The notes: generated from the letters alone by a model not told the origin. Positions 13,101 to 22,997 are shown, numbered from the stretch's first letter. The stretch: DNA of 64,000 nucleotides from Enoplolaimus lenunculus (GCA_030248215.1 JASANG010003380.1:62001-126000), one strand, 5' to 3'. A program made the numbers and translations.

Positions 13101-16100
13101 ACTGGTGTAAAATCGAATAAACTGGACGAGAAATTAGGCATAAAACACCACGCGTGTAAGGCCAGTGTAAAGAACAGAGGCGGAGCAGTATTATGAGCAT
13201 ATTACAAAGCCTAAAGCCTGAGCCTAAGCCTAAGCGTAAGAATGAGCATAGTCCGAAGCCTATTAAAGCCTAAGCCTAAGCCTAAGCGTAAAATGGGCAT
13301 ATGCCTAAACCTAAGCTTAAGCCGGGCAAAAATTAGTGTAAACCTTAAGCTTACTCTATTCTAGTCCCACAGAAAAACGTTCCGCCCCATGATCTTTACA
13401 TGGTCGAAACTGTTTATGAGGTGGAAAATATTAAAATTTCATAACGTTTTATTGTGGTTGAAAAAGTTTTAATTTGCAGAGTTGATTTTGATTTGTTGCG
13501 ATATCGAGCACGCGGTGAAGTGCAGCACGCTCTTGATTCGATAGAACCTCACGCTGGTATAACGAACACAAACGGAGCGTTGAAGTTTGCAGCGGAATTT
13601 ATGAAAGAAAGCAAACGTTGGTTTAAATTTTACAAATTTTTAATATTTAAATTCGATCGGCTCATATAAAGATTACGAGCGAAACGTTTTTCTGTGGGAC
13701 TGCAATAGAGTAAGCTTAAGCGTTGGACTAATTTTTTGCTTAGACTTTAGGCTTACGCTTAGGCTTTGGTTTAAGAATACGCAACACTACTGTTACACGC
13801 TATGGCTTACGCTTAGGTTTAGATTTAAGAATACGCTTACACTACTGTTATACGCTACGGCTTACACTTAGGCTTAGGTTTAAGAATACGCTTACACTTT
13901 CATTAGACGCTTTACGCTTAGGCTTAGATTTAAGAATACGCTGACACTACTGTTATACGCTTATGCTTACGCTTAGGTTTTGGTTTAAGAATACGCTTAC
14001 ACTACTATTATACGCTTAGGCTTACGGTTAGGCTTTGGTTTAAGAATACGCTTACAATAACGCTACGGCTTACGCTTAGGCTTAGGTTTAAGAATACGCT
14101 TACACTACTTTTATACGCTACGGCTTACGCTTAGGCTTAGGTTTAAGAATACGCTTACACTATCATTATACGCTTTACGCTTAGGCTTAGGTTTAGGAAT
14201 ACGCTTACACTACTATTATACGCTTAGGCTTACCAACGGTTAGGTTTAAATTTAACAATACGCTTACACTACTGGTATACGTAAAGGCTTACGCTTTGGC
14301 TCAGGTTTAATAATACTCTCACACTACTGTTACGGCCTTGTTCTATACATTGACAATTGTATAATGTTTGTGGTACTGTTGTGTAGCAATAGAATGAGCC
14401 AAAACGGTCGTACCTCTCCTAATCGTATTCGACAATGACCTTTTGAAGCATCGTTTACCGTTTTGTCAATTATATCTCAAAAGCCAATATTTTAGTCGTT
14501 TTTAAGTGCCAGTCGCCAGCAATTCTAAAACGTTTGCCTGTTGGTGATGCCCCAAAACAAAACGCTATACAGCCATTTTAATGACACTAAAACACAAAAG
14601 TTACTCAAAAATCAGGATGGTAATAATTAACTTAACAAGTAGAGACACTGCCCTGTTGAATCATTGTTACCGGCTAAAATTTGTTTGGTTGAAAAGTTAT
14701 TGATAATATATGATAGGTGCTATAATCATTTAATAGTACTATTTTAGATCGCAGACCTGAAGCTGCAACGATGGCGATTGTGATGACAGACGGACATTCA
14801 AGGAAAAGCATTGGACCAGACGCGGACGCCTTGTTAGAAGTTAGTTTGATTTTGGATTTACCGTTTGTATAAGCATATCCCTAAGCCTAAGCCTAAGCGC
14901 AAAAATGAGCTTATAACTAAATCTATATCTTAGACTTAGCCTAAGCGAAAAATTAGTCTAAATTTTAAGGTTACTGTACTGCAGTCACGCAGAAAAACGT
15001 TCCGCTACTAATCTTTATCGTGGGCCGAAGCTAGTTTGAGCATATGTATATCTCTGTCTTTAATTTCATTTCTGAATTCTATGTGATTATTAAGCCGTGT
15101 ACCATTACGTAGTTTCTAACTATGAGCACCGTTTGAATTTTGGTTTGAAAAAAGCACCAATCCAATCAAACGGATGGTTTGAGCGAAATTTAAACATTTA
15201 ACTCGTCTAACGATTACCTATTAAACAATCCTTAGCATTGGGTTAATTTTGGCGAACTTTGTGTTTTTACAAATATTTTGGCCAATCATTGAAAGGTATA
15301 CCTATCGACTTTAAAATTTAAAGTTTTTGCTGCCATACAAAACATGACCAATGTTACTTTAAAGGGCGTAACAGTAAATTATGCCTGTTCCTATGCCTAA
15401 GCCTAAGCCTAAGCCTAGACCTAATCTTAAACAAAAGTGTAATCTAGAATCTAAACATACTATTTTATAGACCCACCAGAAACCTGGACGCCCCTTAAAG
15501 TAAAATGGGCCCAAAATATTATGGTTTTAAGTATTTAAAATTTCTTTGTGGTAATTGGTTGCAAACGCGTTATATTTCTCGGAATTTCTGAAGTGACAAG
15601 AAAAAATGGTTAATGTATGGAACAAGGAGCTTATACCAAGGCCTAAGTCCATGCAAAAAATAGCTCAAAAAGCCTTACTCTATTGCAGTCCAACAGAAAA
15701 TTTGCTCTGCAGCTTACCTTTACATGGGTCAAAAAGAATGCGCAAATGAACTTTAACAAGAAAAGTACACTTTTGCAAGGGTGCAACCGGAATAATGAAA
15801 TGTCGGAACCGGAACCGAAAAGTTAAAAATACTTCTTACCGAAAAATATATTTTTAACGCTACAATTTGAATGCTGTAAACACATCATTTAGAATGCCAA
15901 AATCTTGAAACAAATGCAGTAGGTGGAAACATGATAAATTATGGAGTATGGCACAAATTGGAAATTTTGGTAATACACGCTCAGACAATTTTATATAAAT
16001 AAGTCAGAATAATATGCCAATTTTTCTTAAATTTTAGAATGAGAATAATTTTCAATACTGAAAATACCGCAAAATTCCTGTGAAAAAATACCGGATTTAT

Positions 16101-19100
16101 TACCGGAACCGAATAGCGAAAAATACCGTATTTCCTTTTACCGAAACCGGAATTCCGATTGCACCCTGACTTTTACCAAAGAGAAGCTTTTAAAAGCCTT
16201 TTAAACCTGTGAAATCGAAAACCAGTTGTATAAATAAAGTTATAAAATTTCGCTAAATAAAATCATGACTGTCTCAACGCAAAATTTAATTTTTAAATTT
16301 AATTTTCAGGCAGTAGACGACGTATACGCGGTTGCGGTGAATCCAATTGCAGCAGTTGATGTTGACGAATTGTACGAGATTACCAAAGATTGGAACAAAG
16401 TCTACACAACGGACAATTTGACACTTTTCGAAGAAGTTTTGCCGAAAAAGTTTTCGCTTACGTGTAACGGTGGTCGAGAGATTTACGATTCTGCAAGCGG
16501 TAGGAACTAATAGCTGTAATTTTTTATTTTTCAAATTAAATTTAATTTTTCAAATAGAAACAATTATAATATATTTTTACAGAAAAAAGAGCAAACTTTT
16601 CTGATGGATAAAAAAGTTGTCTACTTTCTAAACACATAAACTCAAGCTATAGATTAACGAAACCTGACTATTAGTTTGTGTAAAACTTAAATGGCTGGAT
16701 GGACTAACTGAACTAGAATTGTATGTTTAACATAGAGTGACATTTTTTATGTTTAGCACGAGTTTAAATTAAACTTATTTTAAATTAAGTTTACAAGTGC
16801 AGCCCAGAAATTATGTGTATCAATTTTTTTTAAATTTAGCTTAAACTACAAATATACGCCATTTTAAAGGCGTTTAAACGTAAACCTACTTGTTAGTTTT
16901 AGTTAATCTAGAAAGTTAGTTTAACACTGCACGATTAGTTTAAAGTTGCCACAGACGCCAAAAACATGTCAGCGCCTATTACCCGTTCCATAAAAGTTAC
17001 CTTGTGTACGCATGATATTATGGAAGTTGCATTATTGTTTTATAGCCGCAGCATACGACGCACAACCAGTGCAAGTATCATGCTCAGCGTATGATGTCGC
17101 TGTTTTTGCACGAACTCAGTTAAGATTTACGGGACGCATTTACGCGAGGGGACACTACGACGACCCGGGATGTTTTGCAGTTGGAGACGGGTATTCGAAA
17201 GAAATCACACTGCATCTGCAAGCTGGAAGATGTGGTATTAAGCAGATACCGGAGGTAAGTGAACAGTTTTGTTTGGTTTTGCTTCGATGTAATCGTTCGC
17301 TTGAATTGGCCCACGACCAGGAAGGTGGCAAGACGATTTTCAGAAAGAACAAATAAAAATATTCTAACATAGATTTCGTTTAATGCAGTTGAAATGATTT
17401 CGGCCTTGGGGGCGAAGCTATCGATACAGCCGGCGGTGTGACCCCCCACCCTGCTCGCCTCCGTAGTTGTGGGCGTGGCTGGATGGTGATTCAACAAGAA
17501 TTTATAATTTTAACCGTGATTTTTAAAAACTTTGTTGAGTCAAGCAATAAACAGGAGACCTGCAACAGGAAGTCCGCTTTAAAAAATGTTTATAAATATG
17601 AAACTAAACCAGAATCCGACAGAACCGGAAACTGCGAGGGAAAAAATTTCCGCCCGAAGTTTTTGGCAAAACAAGGAAAACACTTTTAACAGAATTTAGA
17701 ATCGCCGTTTGAATGCTAACGGTTAAAGGTGTTCCTATACATATTGCTAAAAATGTAATCTTAGTCTCCAAAATGTTCAAATAATTTGTCTATGTTGAAA
17801 CGTCCCACATACGTATTTTGAGCAGCGTTCCAGCTGTTTTAATGAATGACTCATGTATAAACAAGAGACAACGTACATACGCAAATTGGATCACATTGTT
17901 TTGAAAGTCAATGAATACGATAATGCAAAAAAAATTAAAGAGTGAACCGAAATGTAAACAACATGTACTGCGCAGTTTTCAGGATTATATAAAACGTTTC
18001 AGGAGGAATGTTTTAGGGTTGCACAATTTGCAAGCACGTTGACTAATTAATTTCTTTAGAGAAAGCTGAAAAACGTTATCACATCTGTTCCAGTCAAACT
18101 ACAGCCAACCTGCGTTACGCATCTACCGGAATGAGCTTCAGAATACTAAATTATGATGTTTTAGGCATCAGGTTATCGCTATTCTGGATCGGTTATGTTA
18201 CAGTTTCATCCGAACGCAGTGACGTCAGTTGATAAAATTTTAGAAATTAGCTGTTTCCACGCTGATAATACGGCGAGTTCAAGGCTTCAGGAGTTAAAGT
18301 AAATCTATATAATTAAAGCTTCGAATACTAAACATACGTATTTTGGGCAAGTTTGCAGCACACTTTGCTTACAATAGTTTCGTAGCACATAGACGTGATT
18401 GTTGTATAATTAAAAAATATATACATAAAGGTTTTTTATGTATTTGCTAACACTTTTGCGCATTGCACAATGTTAAATGATTAGTTTGTTTTATGAGCGT
18501 TTGCGATATGATTATTTCCTTCATAATTTAATAAACCATATGCTTTGTTTGTGAAATTTTGAGTTGAAATTATTCTTAAACGGTTGGCCATTAACAGAAC
18601 CAAACGTAATGAAACGTTTGGCAATTTTTTTTATGGGTTTTGGAAGAGCGATGTTCGGATGTATTATTTGTACGCTTTACGTAGTTTTGGGCCAATTGTA
18701 TCTGCATCCATCTGGAACAAAATGGCACACACTTCAAATCTCGAACGTACCATGAATCGAGATGTTATGATCATATCTTCGGCTTGGTATATTTTTGAGA
18801 AATAGCGAAAAGATTTTGGACGCACACAAAAACATTTTGCCAAAAATGATTTTCTGGTTGAAAAGTTTGGTTCTGCCCTGTTTTATTATGCAAATTAAAC
18901 AATATCATACGTACAGGTAATTTTTTAACGAGTAGTGTCATGTGCGCAGAAGGCACTAAAAAACTTCCGTATGTTGGACACTGGAGCAAACAAGTTTCAG
19001 TATCGCAAACACTGCAGCATAAAACAGCGTCAGTGTCTCGGATACTTGAAGCTATTTGGTTTCAGTAATACTTCAGACAAAAAGCTTTAGTATCCACGAA

Positions 19101-21762
19101 ACTAAAACCAAAAAGTTTCAGTATCCAGGTTACTAAAGCCAAAAAAGCTTCAGCGCGTTCATGACACTACACCCTCAAAAATTACCTACGCATGATATTG
19201 TGGAAGTTGCATTGCAAATCAAGTAATTTTTTAAGCATCATTTAATTGGTTTCAGCCTGAAAATTCCTCAAGACTGCGGTTATCATGTGAGGAAGCATTC
19301 TCCTGAAGGTTGTATCGCGTTAGACAGTCGCGTTGGAGAGTCACTATTTCATACTTGGAAATGCAACAGTGGTGAGTAGAAACATGCTTGAATTTCGCAA
19401 ACTTATTCTAAACCCAGTAAAAATGTTTAGTTTTCTTGTTTCTTCAGACATTTAGGTAGGAATATGGTACGCCTTTGCTTTTTTTAAACACTGACCAATG
19501 TATAGAACAGGGCTGTCACAGTAGTAAACATATTCCTAAGCCTAAACCTAAGCATAAGCCCAAACTTGAACGTAAAACTGAACTTGTAACTAAGTCTAAG
19601 CCTAAGCGTAGGCGCAAGAATGAGCTCATACCTAAGCCAAAGCTAAGCCTAAGCAAAAATAGTATAAAGCTTAAAAAACGTACCTTCCCTAATCTTTACA
19701 CGGGCCGTTGCAGTTTAGGTTTGTGCGATTATTGGTTTTAAATTTTTAATTTGAAATGCTGTAACGAATTCTAGCGAGTTTATGTATTTTAAGCCCTATT
19801 CACACATGCAAGTTTTGTCACAAATCCCGTTCGAAAAACTTGCAGCTGCAAATAAATCATTAAAATTCATAGCTACGAATTTAGTTCACATGTGTGAACA
19901 ACCATGCAAGTTCACCGAAACTATTGCAGCCGCCTTCTCAATGGCTGACGAAAAAATGCAAGTTCTTCGTACAATTTGCAGCTGAAAGTTCTCGCAGCAA
20001 AAACTTGCACATGTAAATAGGGCTTTAATAAAAAATTGTTTGAATATTAAAATCATTAATATTTCAGATCCATCACAATACGGGTATTTAATACATTCTT
20101 GCCATGTTGAAGGCAACAATCAACACATAATTGAACTTTCTGATGCGAAAGGGTACGTTTACAGATTATTCTAAGTAAAGCAGTACCATACAGATCACTA
20201 CACGAAACTTTTGGGGCTGATGCGGTAGGGCTCGAACCCACAACTTACGGAATACCGGTCCGCTGCTCTAACCAATGAGCTACGCAGCCATGCAAACGTT
20301 TCTGCTACAATGGCCCTATTTCTGATGCGAAAGGGTACTGTTTGCAGACTAAAGGCTGGAATTAATTTGTGTCATTTAGAGGCGGATCCGGGGGTTTTTT
20401 TCGGCGGACAGACCGCTTTTTCTAATTTGAATTTAAACAAAAGAGGGTTGCCTTTTTTTGGAAAAAATTATGACCGAAGGAAATTAATATTTCACATTTT
20501 TAAGAAAAAATGAAGGAAAACGAAAAACAGTTTTCCGGTAATTCTTTTACGGCCAAGGAGCGGACGTTTTTCTGTGAGAACGCAATAGAGTACGCTTAAG
20601 CGATATTTTTTCTACTTTAGGCTTAGGCTTAGGCGTTGACTTAAGAATGTGCTCCTACTACTGCTATGGCCTTGTTCTATACATTAGCCAAAATTCTTGA
20701 CTGGCTGCCTTATTATGAGCTTTAAAACTTAAACCTAAAATTTCAGATGCCCCATCGACTCCGCCCTATTTGGCGTACCCAACTATTCGTTCAAGTACCC
20801 TGACGCAACACTTGAGCAATCAAGCTTTCGTCTACCAAACGCCCAACACGCTCGATTCCAGTGTCAAATATCAGTTTGTGATCGCGCTGTGGGTGACTGT
20901 GATTTTGTGCTGGTTAGTTTTCCTCCAAAAAATTACTCTTGGACACCAAATGGACGACCGACCAACAGGAGACACGGTTGGTCAGGGCTGCAACTCCGTC
21001 AAAACGAGTAGCGATCTGTGCCTTATACGGGGAAATCTTTACTCCATCTAAGCAAAAAGTTTTTCACGCAAGATTAATAGAATTCTTGGTACAATAATGA
21101 ACCCATGTAAGAATTAAGGGCCGAACCGTTTTTCAGCGGGATTGCAATAGAGTAAGCGTAAGCTTTTGACTAATTTTTTTGCTTGGGTTTAGGAATACGC
21201 TTATTGCTGCTTTTTATTACTGTTACGGTCCAGTTGTGTTTACACTGCCGAAAATGGTTTGGATGAAATTTTGTTAGTCTTCTACGAACTTACAATTCTG
21301 GCTGCGAGGCGGTGGTGTGTTGAACTTCTACTTTTGAAACGTTTCGGTTGAATTAGGAGCAAACAGGGGCGACATCTCATACCCTCCAATGTCGAATAAT
21401 TAAGAACGAAGAAATGCACGATTAAACCAGTCCGCCCCTAAGCCCAATTGTATAATTTAATTTACCAGGCGAACGATATATGGATATTGGATTTCACTCC
21501 TGTAGCAAAGCTTTGCCCGTCCCGAAAATTTTGAAAATTTTTGCATATTTGAGCTTCACAAAACAGCAAGTAAATTTTCACTATTTTTCAGCCACCTCAA
21601 TGCGACAATCAAAACGCCCAATGGTCGCGATCGGATGCGTACTATTCAACTCGAGGTCTGCCTACGTTCACAGTGACGTCGAAATGGATCACAATGCTTG
21701 ATAGTAAACGTTACGACGAGCAAGCCGAAATTCACTATTGTGACTCATATCTCGGAGCGTGA
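1168..21762 (+). CDS. cut-6-like: CUT-6-like cuticlin: signal peptide, two VWA domains and a ZP domain (15 exons)
   Basis: Exons read from the sequence: 1168-1312, 3977-4181, 9480-9603, 10544-10628, 11417-11623, 12773-12947, 13480-13616, 14748-14839, 16310-16499, 17052-17254, 18165-18298, 19256-19371, 20068-20152, 20747-20912, 21592-21762. They total 2235 nt (744 residues and a stop), each with GT/AG borders and every junction in phase. Exon 1 gives a hydrophobic signal peptide (MRCQTAILALCATTLS...). Residues about 57-250 and 256-450 are VWA domains with DxSxS metal-binding motifs; residues about 453-690 are a ZP domain with cuticlin-type cysteines. VWA plus ZP is the architecture of nematode CUT-6, a secreted cuticle component; ZP domains polymerise into extracellular filaments. 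Oddities: two VWA domains where I recall one in CUT-6, and no C-terminal membrane segment, which cuticlin precursors usually have. The last exon may therefore be incomplete or alternative. No AATAAA lies close after the stop. Confidence 0.88.
1365..1791. mobile_element. TIR element with TTCCTG hexamer arrays
   Basis: Inverted tips AGGGTTCAACGGGAA and TTCCTGTTGGAACCCT, flanked by GTTAAATACC at 1355-1364 and 1792-1801. Near each end lies a run of GTTCCT repeats. The 8-10 bp duplication suggests hAT. It lies in intron 1. Confidence 0.8.
2085..2240. mobile_element. GTAGCCAGAGGGGG-family element (inverse)
   Basis: CCTCTGGATCCACTAG ... AACCTTGCTTGTAAGTCATC ... GCAAGGTAAGCTGGCTGC. Confidence 0.5.
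2405..2805. repeat. GTTTCC-rich repeat region
   Basis: GGGTGCAACTGTATATTCG followed by CGTTTTCGTTTCCG, then CTGTTTCCGTTTCCG at 2740. Related to 15778-16167 in style; boundaries unclear. Confidence 0.4.
3341..4003 (+). repeat. Tandem repeat in intron 1 running into exon 2
   Basis: Two diverged units of about 300-360 bp (from 3341 and 3699) share TTTTGAACCAGG, ATCTATAAAATAAA, CTAAATTGATTACGAAAAG and AATAGCGTTTTATTTTTGAC. Each ends in an acceptor-like TACAGCGGTTTGTnACTTAG; the last of these is the true acceptor of exon 2. Weaker copies of the end segment lie at 2846-2886 and 3480-3525. Confidence 0.75.
3977..11623 (+). CDS. VWA domain 1 of the cuticlin (exons 2-5)
   Basis: Exons 3977-4181, 9480-9603, 10544-10628 and 11417-11623 encode residues about 49-255. 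Exon 2 opens with a Cys and then LIFVLDSSGSL, a complete DxSxS metal-ion-dependent adhesion site (Asp65, Ser67, Ser69). Exon 3 carries NGVTKTGHAL, the usual threonine region, and exon 4 MFLVSDGRS, the third metal-site strand. Exon 5 supplies the last strands (ARGVEIYGYGTG) and helix. Two acceptors are in phase for exon 2 (after 3976 or 3991). I chose 3976 because TTTTACAG is the better site and keeps the Cys that domain 2 also has. Intron 2 (4182-9479) is long and holds the LTR-type element. Confidence 0.88.
4215..4413 (+). mobile_element. TTAGGC element
   Basis: CCATGTAAAAATCAGGGGTG to ATGTTCTATACATTGATC; diverged TTAGGC/TTAGTC array. It begins 33 bp after exon 2 of the cuticlin. Confidence 0.8.
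4599..4809 (+). mobile_element. TTAGGC element, GTATAGAACAGGGCCG subfamily
   Basis: GTGTATAGAACAGGGCCG to CTCTGTTCTATACATGGGC; a clean run of GGCTTA repeats. Confidence 0.85.
4910..4914. repeat. Target-site duplication GTCAG, left
   Basis: GTCAG immediately before the left long repeat; matched at 9275-9279 after the right one. Confidence 0.75.
4915..6527. repeat. 5' long terminal repeat
   Basis: About 1.6 kb from TATAAGGTTGGG to ATCCCTACA, nearly identical to 7648-9274. It contains a TATA-like GCTTTTATACC near 5981 and an AATAAA near its distal end. Confidence 0.8.
6528..7647. other. Internal region of the LTR-type element
   Basis: About 1.1 kb between the long repeats. No coding region is supported here. 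Confidence 0.7.
7648..9274. repeat. 3' long terminal repeat
   Basis: Nearly identical to 4915-6527 with the same termini, followed directly by the second GTCAG. Confidence 0.8.
9275..9279. repeat. Target-site duplication GTCAG, right
   Basis: GTCAG immediately after the right long repeat. Confidence 0.75.
9747..10193. mobile_element. Mariner-type MITE, GACCCGAATAAGAG family
   Basis: CTGTAGTGACCCGAATAAGA to TCTTATTCGGGTCACTACGG, TA-flanked, about 447 bp. Confidence 0.85.
10195..10357. mobile_element. MITE, TTCCACAATATCATGCGTAC family
   Basis: Tips like ATATCATAAAACCTACACC, then AGGTGACTTTTGAGGG and its inverse TCAAAAGTCACC around GAAGCCAAAAAGCTTCA. Confidence 0.65.
10671..10830. mobile_element. 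GTAGCCAGAGGGGG-family element
   Basis: GTAGCCAGCTCACCTTGCTA to CCCCTCTTGGCTGCGGGCCC; core ACTTGCAAGCAAGATTGAAA. Confidence 0.65.
11030..11095 (-). other. Fragment of the tRNA-like piggyBac-type core
   Basis: AGCTCCGGTGCTGAGCGGTG on the minus strand matches the AGCTCCTATAGCTGAGTGG core in diverged form. Confidence 0.35.
11139..11340 (-). mobile_element. TTAGGC element, CTTTAAGGGGCG subfamily
   Basis: GGCCAATGTTACTTCAACGG to GACGCCCTTAAAGTATGACA; two CCTAAG arrays. Confidence 0.8.
11634..11795. mobile_element. GTAGCCAGAGGGGG-family element
   Basis: TTGCCAGCCTCACCTTGCTT to CTCTAGATACGGGCCC; core TTACAAGCAAGGTTGAAAAT. Confidence 0.65.
12490..12741. mobile_element. Mariner-type MITE, GAGTTGA family
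   Basis: CACTGTAAATTCCAATGAGT to CTGAAATTTACAGTG, TA-flanked, rich in GAGTTGA/TCAACTC. It ends about 30 bp before exon 6 of the cuticlin. Confidence 0.85.
12773..16499 (+). CDS. VWA domain 2 of the cuticlin (exons 6-9)
   Basis: Exons 12773-12947, 13480-13616, 14748-14839 and 16310-16499 encode residues about 256-453. The domain repeats the layout of domain 1: Cys257, then DLLFVVDGSRSL with Asp272, Ser274 and Ser276 as the metal site, NTNGALKFAAEF, AIVMTDGHSRKS, and a final strand DVYAVAVNP. The donor after 13616 was chosen over the later GT at 13621 because the later one would create a stop at the junction with exon 8. The exon 6 acceptor lies only about 30 bp after the end of a mariner-like element. 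Confidence 0.86.
13160..13404 (-). mobile_element. TTAGGC element
   Basis: GGCCAGTGTAAAGAACAG to CCATGATCTTTACATGG. It sits 75 bp before exon 7. Confidence 0.85.
13659..14353 (+). mobile_element. TTAGGC element, expanded to about 695 bp
   Basis: GGCTCATATAAAGATTACGA to GCCTTGTTCTATACATTGAC. The core is about nine copies of a unit of roughly 60 bp: GGCTTACGCTTAGG, GTTTAAGAATACGCTTACAC, TACTGTTATACGCT. Confidence 0.85.
14869..15017 (-). mobile_element. TTAGGC element, left end missing
   Basis: CCTAAGCCTAAGCCTAAGCG to TAATCTTTATCGTGGGCC. It begins about 30 bp after exon 8. Confidence 0.75.
15345..15511 (-). mobile_element. TTAGGC element, CTTTAAGGGGCG subfamily
   Basis: ACCAATGTTACTTTAAAGGG to CCTGGACGCCCCTTAAAGTA. 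Confidence 0.8.
15613..15730 (-). mobile_element. TTAGGC element, array nearly lost
   Basis: AATGTATGGAACAAGGAGC to GCTTACCTTTACATGGGTC; one CCTAAG word remains. Confidence 0.6.
15778..16167. mobile_element. TIR element with CCGGAA repeats
   Basis: AGGGTGCAACCGGAAT at the left and ATTCCGATTGCACCCT at the right, with repeated GGAACCGGAACCG-like words inside both ends. Confidence 0.75.
16995..17030. mobile_element. MITE end, TTCCACAATATCATGCGTAC family
   Basis: Only the right end (CGCATGATATTATGGAAGTT) remains, 22 bp before exon 10 of the cuticlin. Confidence 0.55.
17052..21762 (+). CDS. ZP domain and C-terminus of the cuticlin (exons 10-15)
   Basis: Exons 17052-17254, 18165-18298, 19256-19371, 20068-20152, 20747-20912 and 21592-21762 encode the last 290 or so residues. 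ZP-N begins with VQVSCSAYDVAVFARTQLRF and runs to SVMLQFHPNAVTSVDK and the ISCFHAD strand. ZP-C begins with DCGYHVRKHSPEG, then ESLFHTWKC, LIHSCHVEG and RFQCQISVCD. The spacing and motifs match nematode cuticlins, including the tail strand FTVTSKWITMLD. The frame then ends at EIHYCDSYLGA with no furin-like dibasic site and no membrane helix. ZP proteins are normally membrane-anchored precursors that are cleaved, so this end is unusual or unfinished. Confidence 0.87.
17255..18164 (+). other. Intron 10 of the cuticlin, nothing recognised
   Basis: No repeat family or coding signal beyond a short GC-rich stretch at 17395-17480 that shares TTTCGGC and TGGGGGC words with 22503-22580. Confidence 0.6.
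18888..19213. mobile_element. MITE, TTCCACAATATCATGCGTAC family
   Basis: Left ATGCAAATTAAACAATATCA; right CGCATGATATTGTGGAAGTT. The core holds repeated AAAGTTTCAGTATC-like words. Confidence 0.75.
19491..19706 (-). mobile_element. TTAGGC element, GTATAGAACAGGGC subfamily
   Basis: GACCAATGTATAGAACAGGG to TAATCTTTACACGGGCC. Confidence 0.8.
20136..20340. mobile_element. tRNA-like insertion flanked by a 20-bp direct repeat
   Basis: TTTCTGATGCGAAAGGGTAC occurs at the end of exon 13 and again at about 20320, bracketing the tRNA-like sequence. A SINE-type retroposition with target duplication fits; a simple duplication is possible. Confidence 0.55.
20215..20289 (-). tRNA. tRNA-like sequence (pseudogene or SINE head)
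   Basis: The minus strand folds as a tRNA: GGCTGCG acceptor (5 of 7 pairs with CGCATCA), D stem GCTC/GAGC, anticodon stem GCGGA/TCCGT with loop CCGGTAT (anticodon GGT, but C in place of the normal U33), T arm GTGGG-TTCGAGC-CCTAC. The missing U33 and acceptor mismatches suggest it is not functional. It sits in intron 13 between copies of the exon 13 donor. Confidence 0.55.
20549..20691 (+). mobile_element. TTAGGC element, short
   Basis: ACGGCCAAGGAGCGGACG to GGCCTTGTTCTATACATTAG; a few TTAGGC units. It ends 56 bp before exon 14. Confidence 0.75.
21099..21240 (+). mobile_element. TTAGGC element, array nearly lost
   Basis: ACCCATGTAAGAATTAAGGG to ACGGTCCAGTTGTGTTTAC. Confidence 0.65.
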
Positions 21763-21971
21763 GAGAGTACTGTTGTGTTTTCAATTTGAACATGGTTATA
21801 TTTTCCAGTTTGCGCAAAAAATTTGTCCTGTTTGAAAAACGTTTTTGCGCTGATAGCGTCCATAATTCAAAAAAATAGTTATATTTCTAAAATAATACAC
21901 TATTTGAGGTATAAAATACAATTTAGCTAAAGTTACTTTTGCTAACTTTTAACGAGCTATTAACATGAATA

Positions 21972-22191
21972 CACTGTAGTTTGAAGTGGACGATATCAAT
22001 TCAGAATCAGTTGAATCACTGATGCTGAATTAATTGAACTTTCCACATTTTGAATCGATTGAACGTATTCTGATTTCTGAAATTAAATCAGCTCAGAGTG
22101 AGTTAGCATTTACTGTTATTAACTAAAAAATAACCCGAAATAAATAATTCTGTGTCTAAGTTAATTAATCAACTCACTGAGATTTACAGTG
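21972..22191. mobile_element. Mariner-type MITE, GAGTTGA family (diverged)
   Basis: A diverged copy; the right end AACTCACTGAGATTTACAGTG is clear and the left is degraded. Confidence 0.65.
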
Positions 22192-22811
22192 TAGCGATTT
22201 TCAACAGTTCAGGAACGACGCAAGATTTCGAAGCATTAGTGAGCGCTTCGACTAAATTCTATCGTCATTGTATTTGGACTGGAAAATATAGCCAATCAAC
22301 GATCGAATTAATGACGTGGAGGTGGACCGATTAGGTTTTAAGGAAATTTAAAAATTCGAAAACCGTTTAATGCAAAAAAATTGCAACTTTAATTTTAATG
22401 CCGAATTGCATTTATGTTGTCCCGTAAACCAAGAACATTTACTAAACGATACAAGATGATTTATAGAGAGCGCAAAAATTTTCTATTTAATTCGCTTGTA
22501 CAAAAATTTCGGCTGTGGGGGCAGCGAAGATGGCTGTTCAGGGCCGCTTCTACTCTCACCTCCCCGTGGTTGCGACTCTGGTATCAGGTCACCTTCATGT
22601 TAGTATATTCACGTCTATGCAGAGTTGTAACTAACTTTCTAAAATAGTAAAGCTTACTAATAAATCTAAACTATAGCATGAAACTAATCAAACTGTGCTG
22701 AATAGTTTAGGTTTAGTTGCAGGGCCGCAGACAGTGTCTAAGACCCTTTAGCTGTCAAGCTATTCCCAACCTACACGAGTTGGCATCGTGGCCTTCAGCA
22801 TAAGTTCATCC
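22192..22811. other. Intergenic, nothing recognised
   Basis: Open frames here are short and lack codon structure; one starts inside a MITE. Confidence 0.6.
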
Positions 22812-22997
22812 GCCAATTTAAAGAATAGGGGCGGAACAGTATTATAAGCATATTCCTAAGCCTAAGCCTAAGCCTAAGCGTAAGAATGAGCATATTCCTA
22901 AGTCTAAGCCTAAGACAAGTAAAAAATAATTTAAGCTTTAGCTTTCTCTTTTGTAGTCCCACAGAAAAACGTTCCACCCTTGATCTTTACATGGGCC
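22812..22997 (-). mobile_element. TTAGGC element
   Basis: GCCAATTTAAAGAATAGGGG to CCCTTGATCTTTACATGGGC; two clean arrays. Confidence 0.85.

Noticed and set aside
22152-22334. Small gene of 60 codons after the cuticlin
   Set aside because: Its first third is the end of a GAGTTGA MITE and the rest shows no domain or splice signals.
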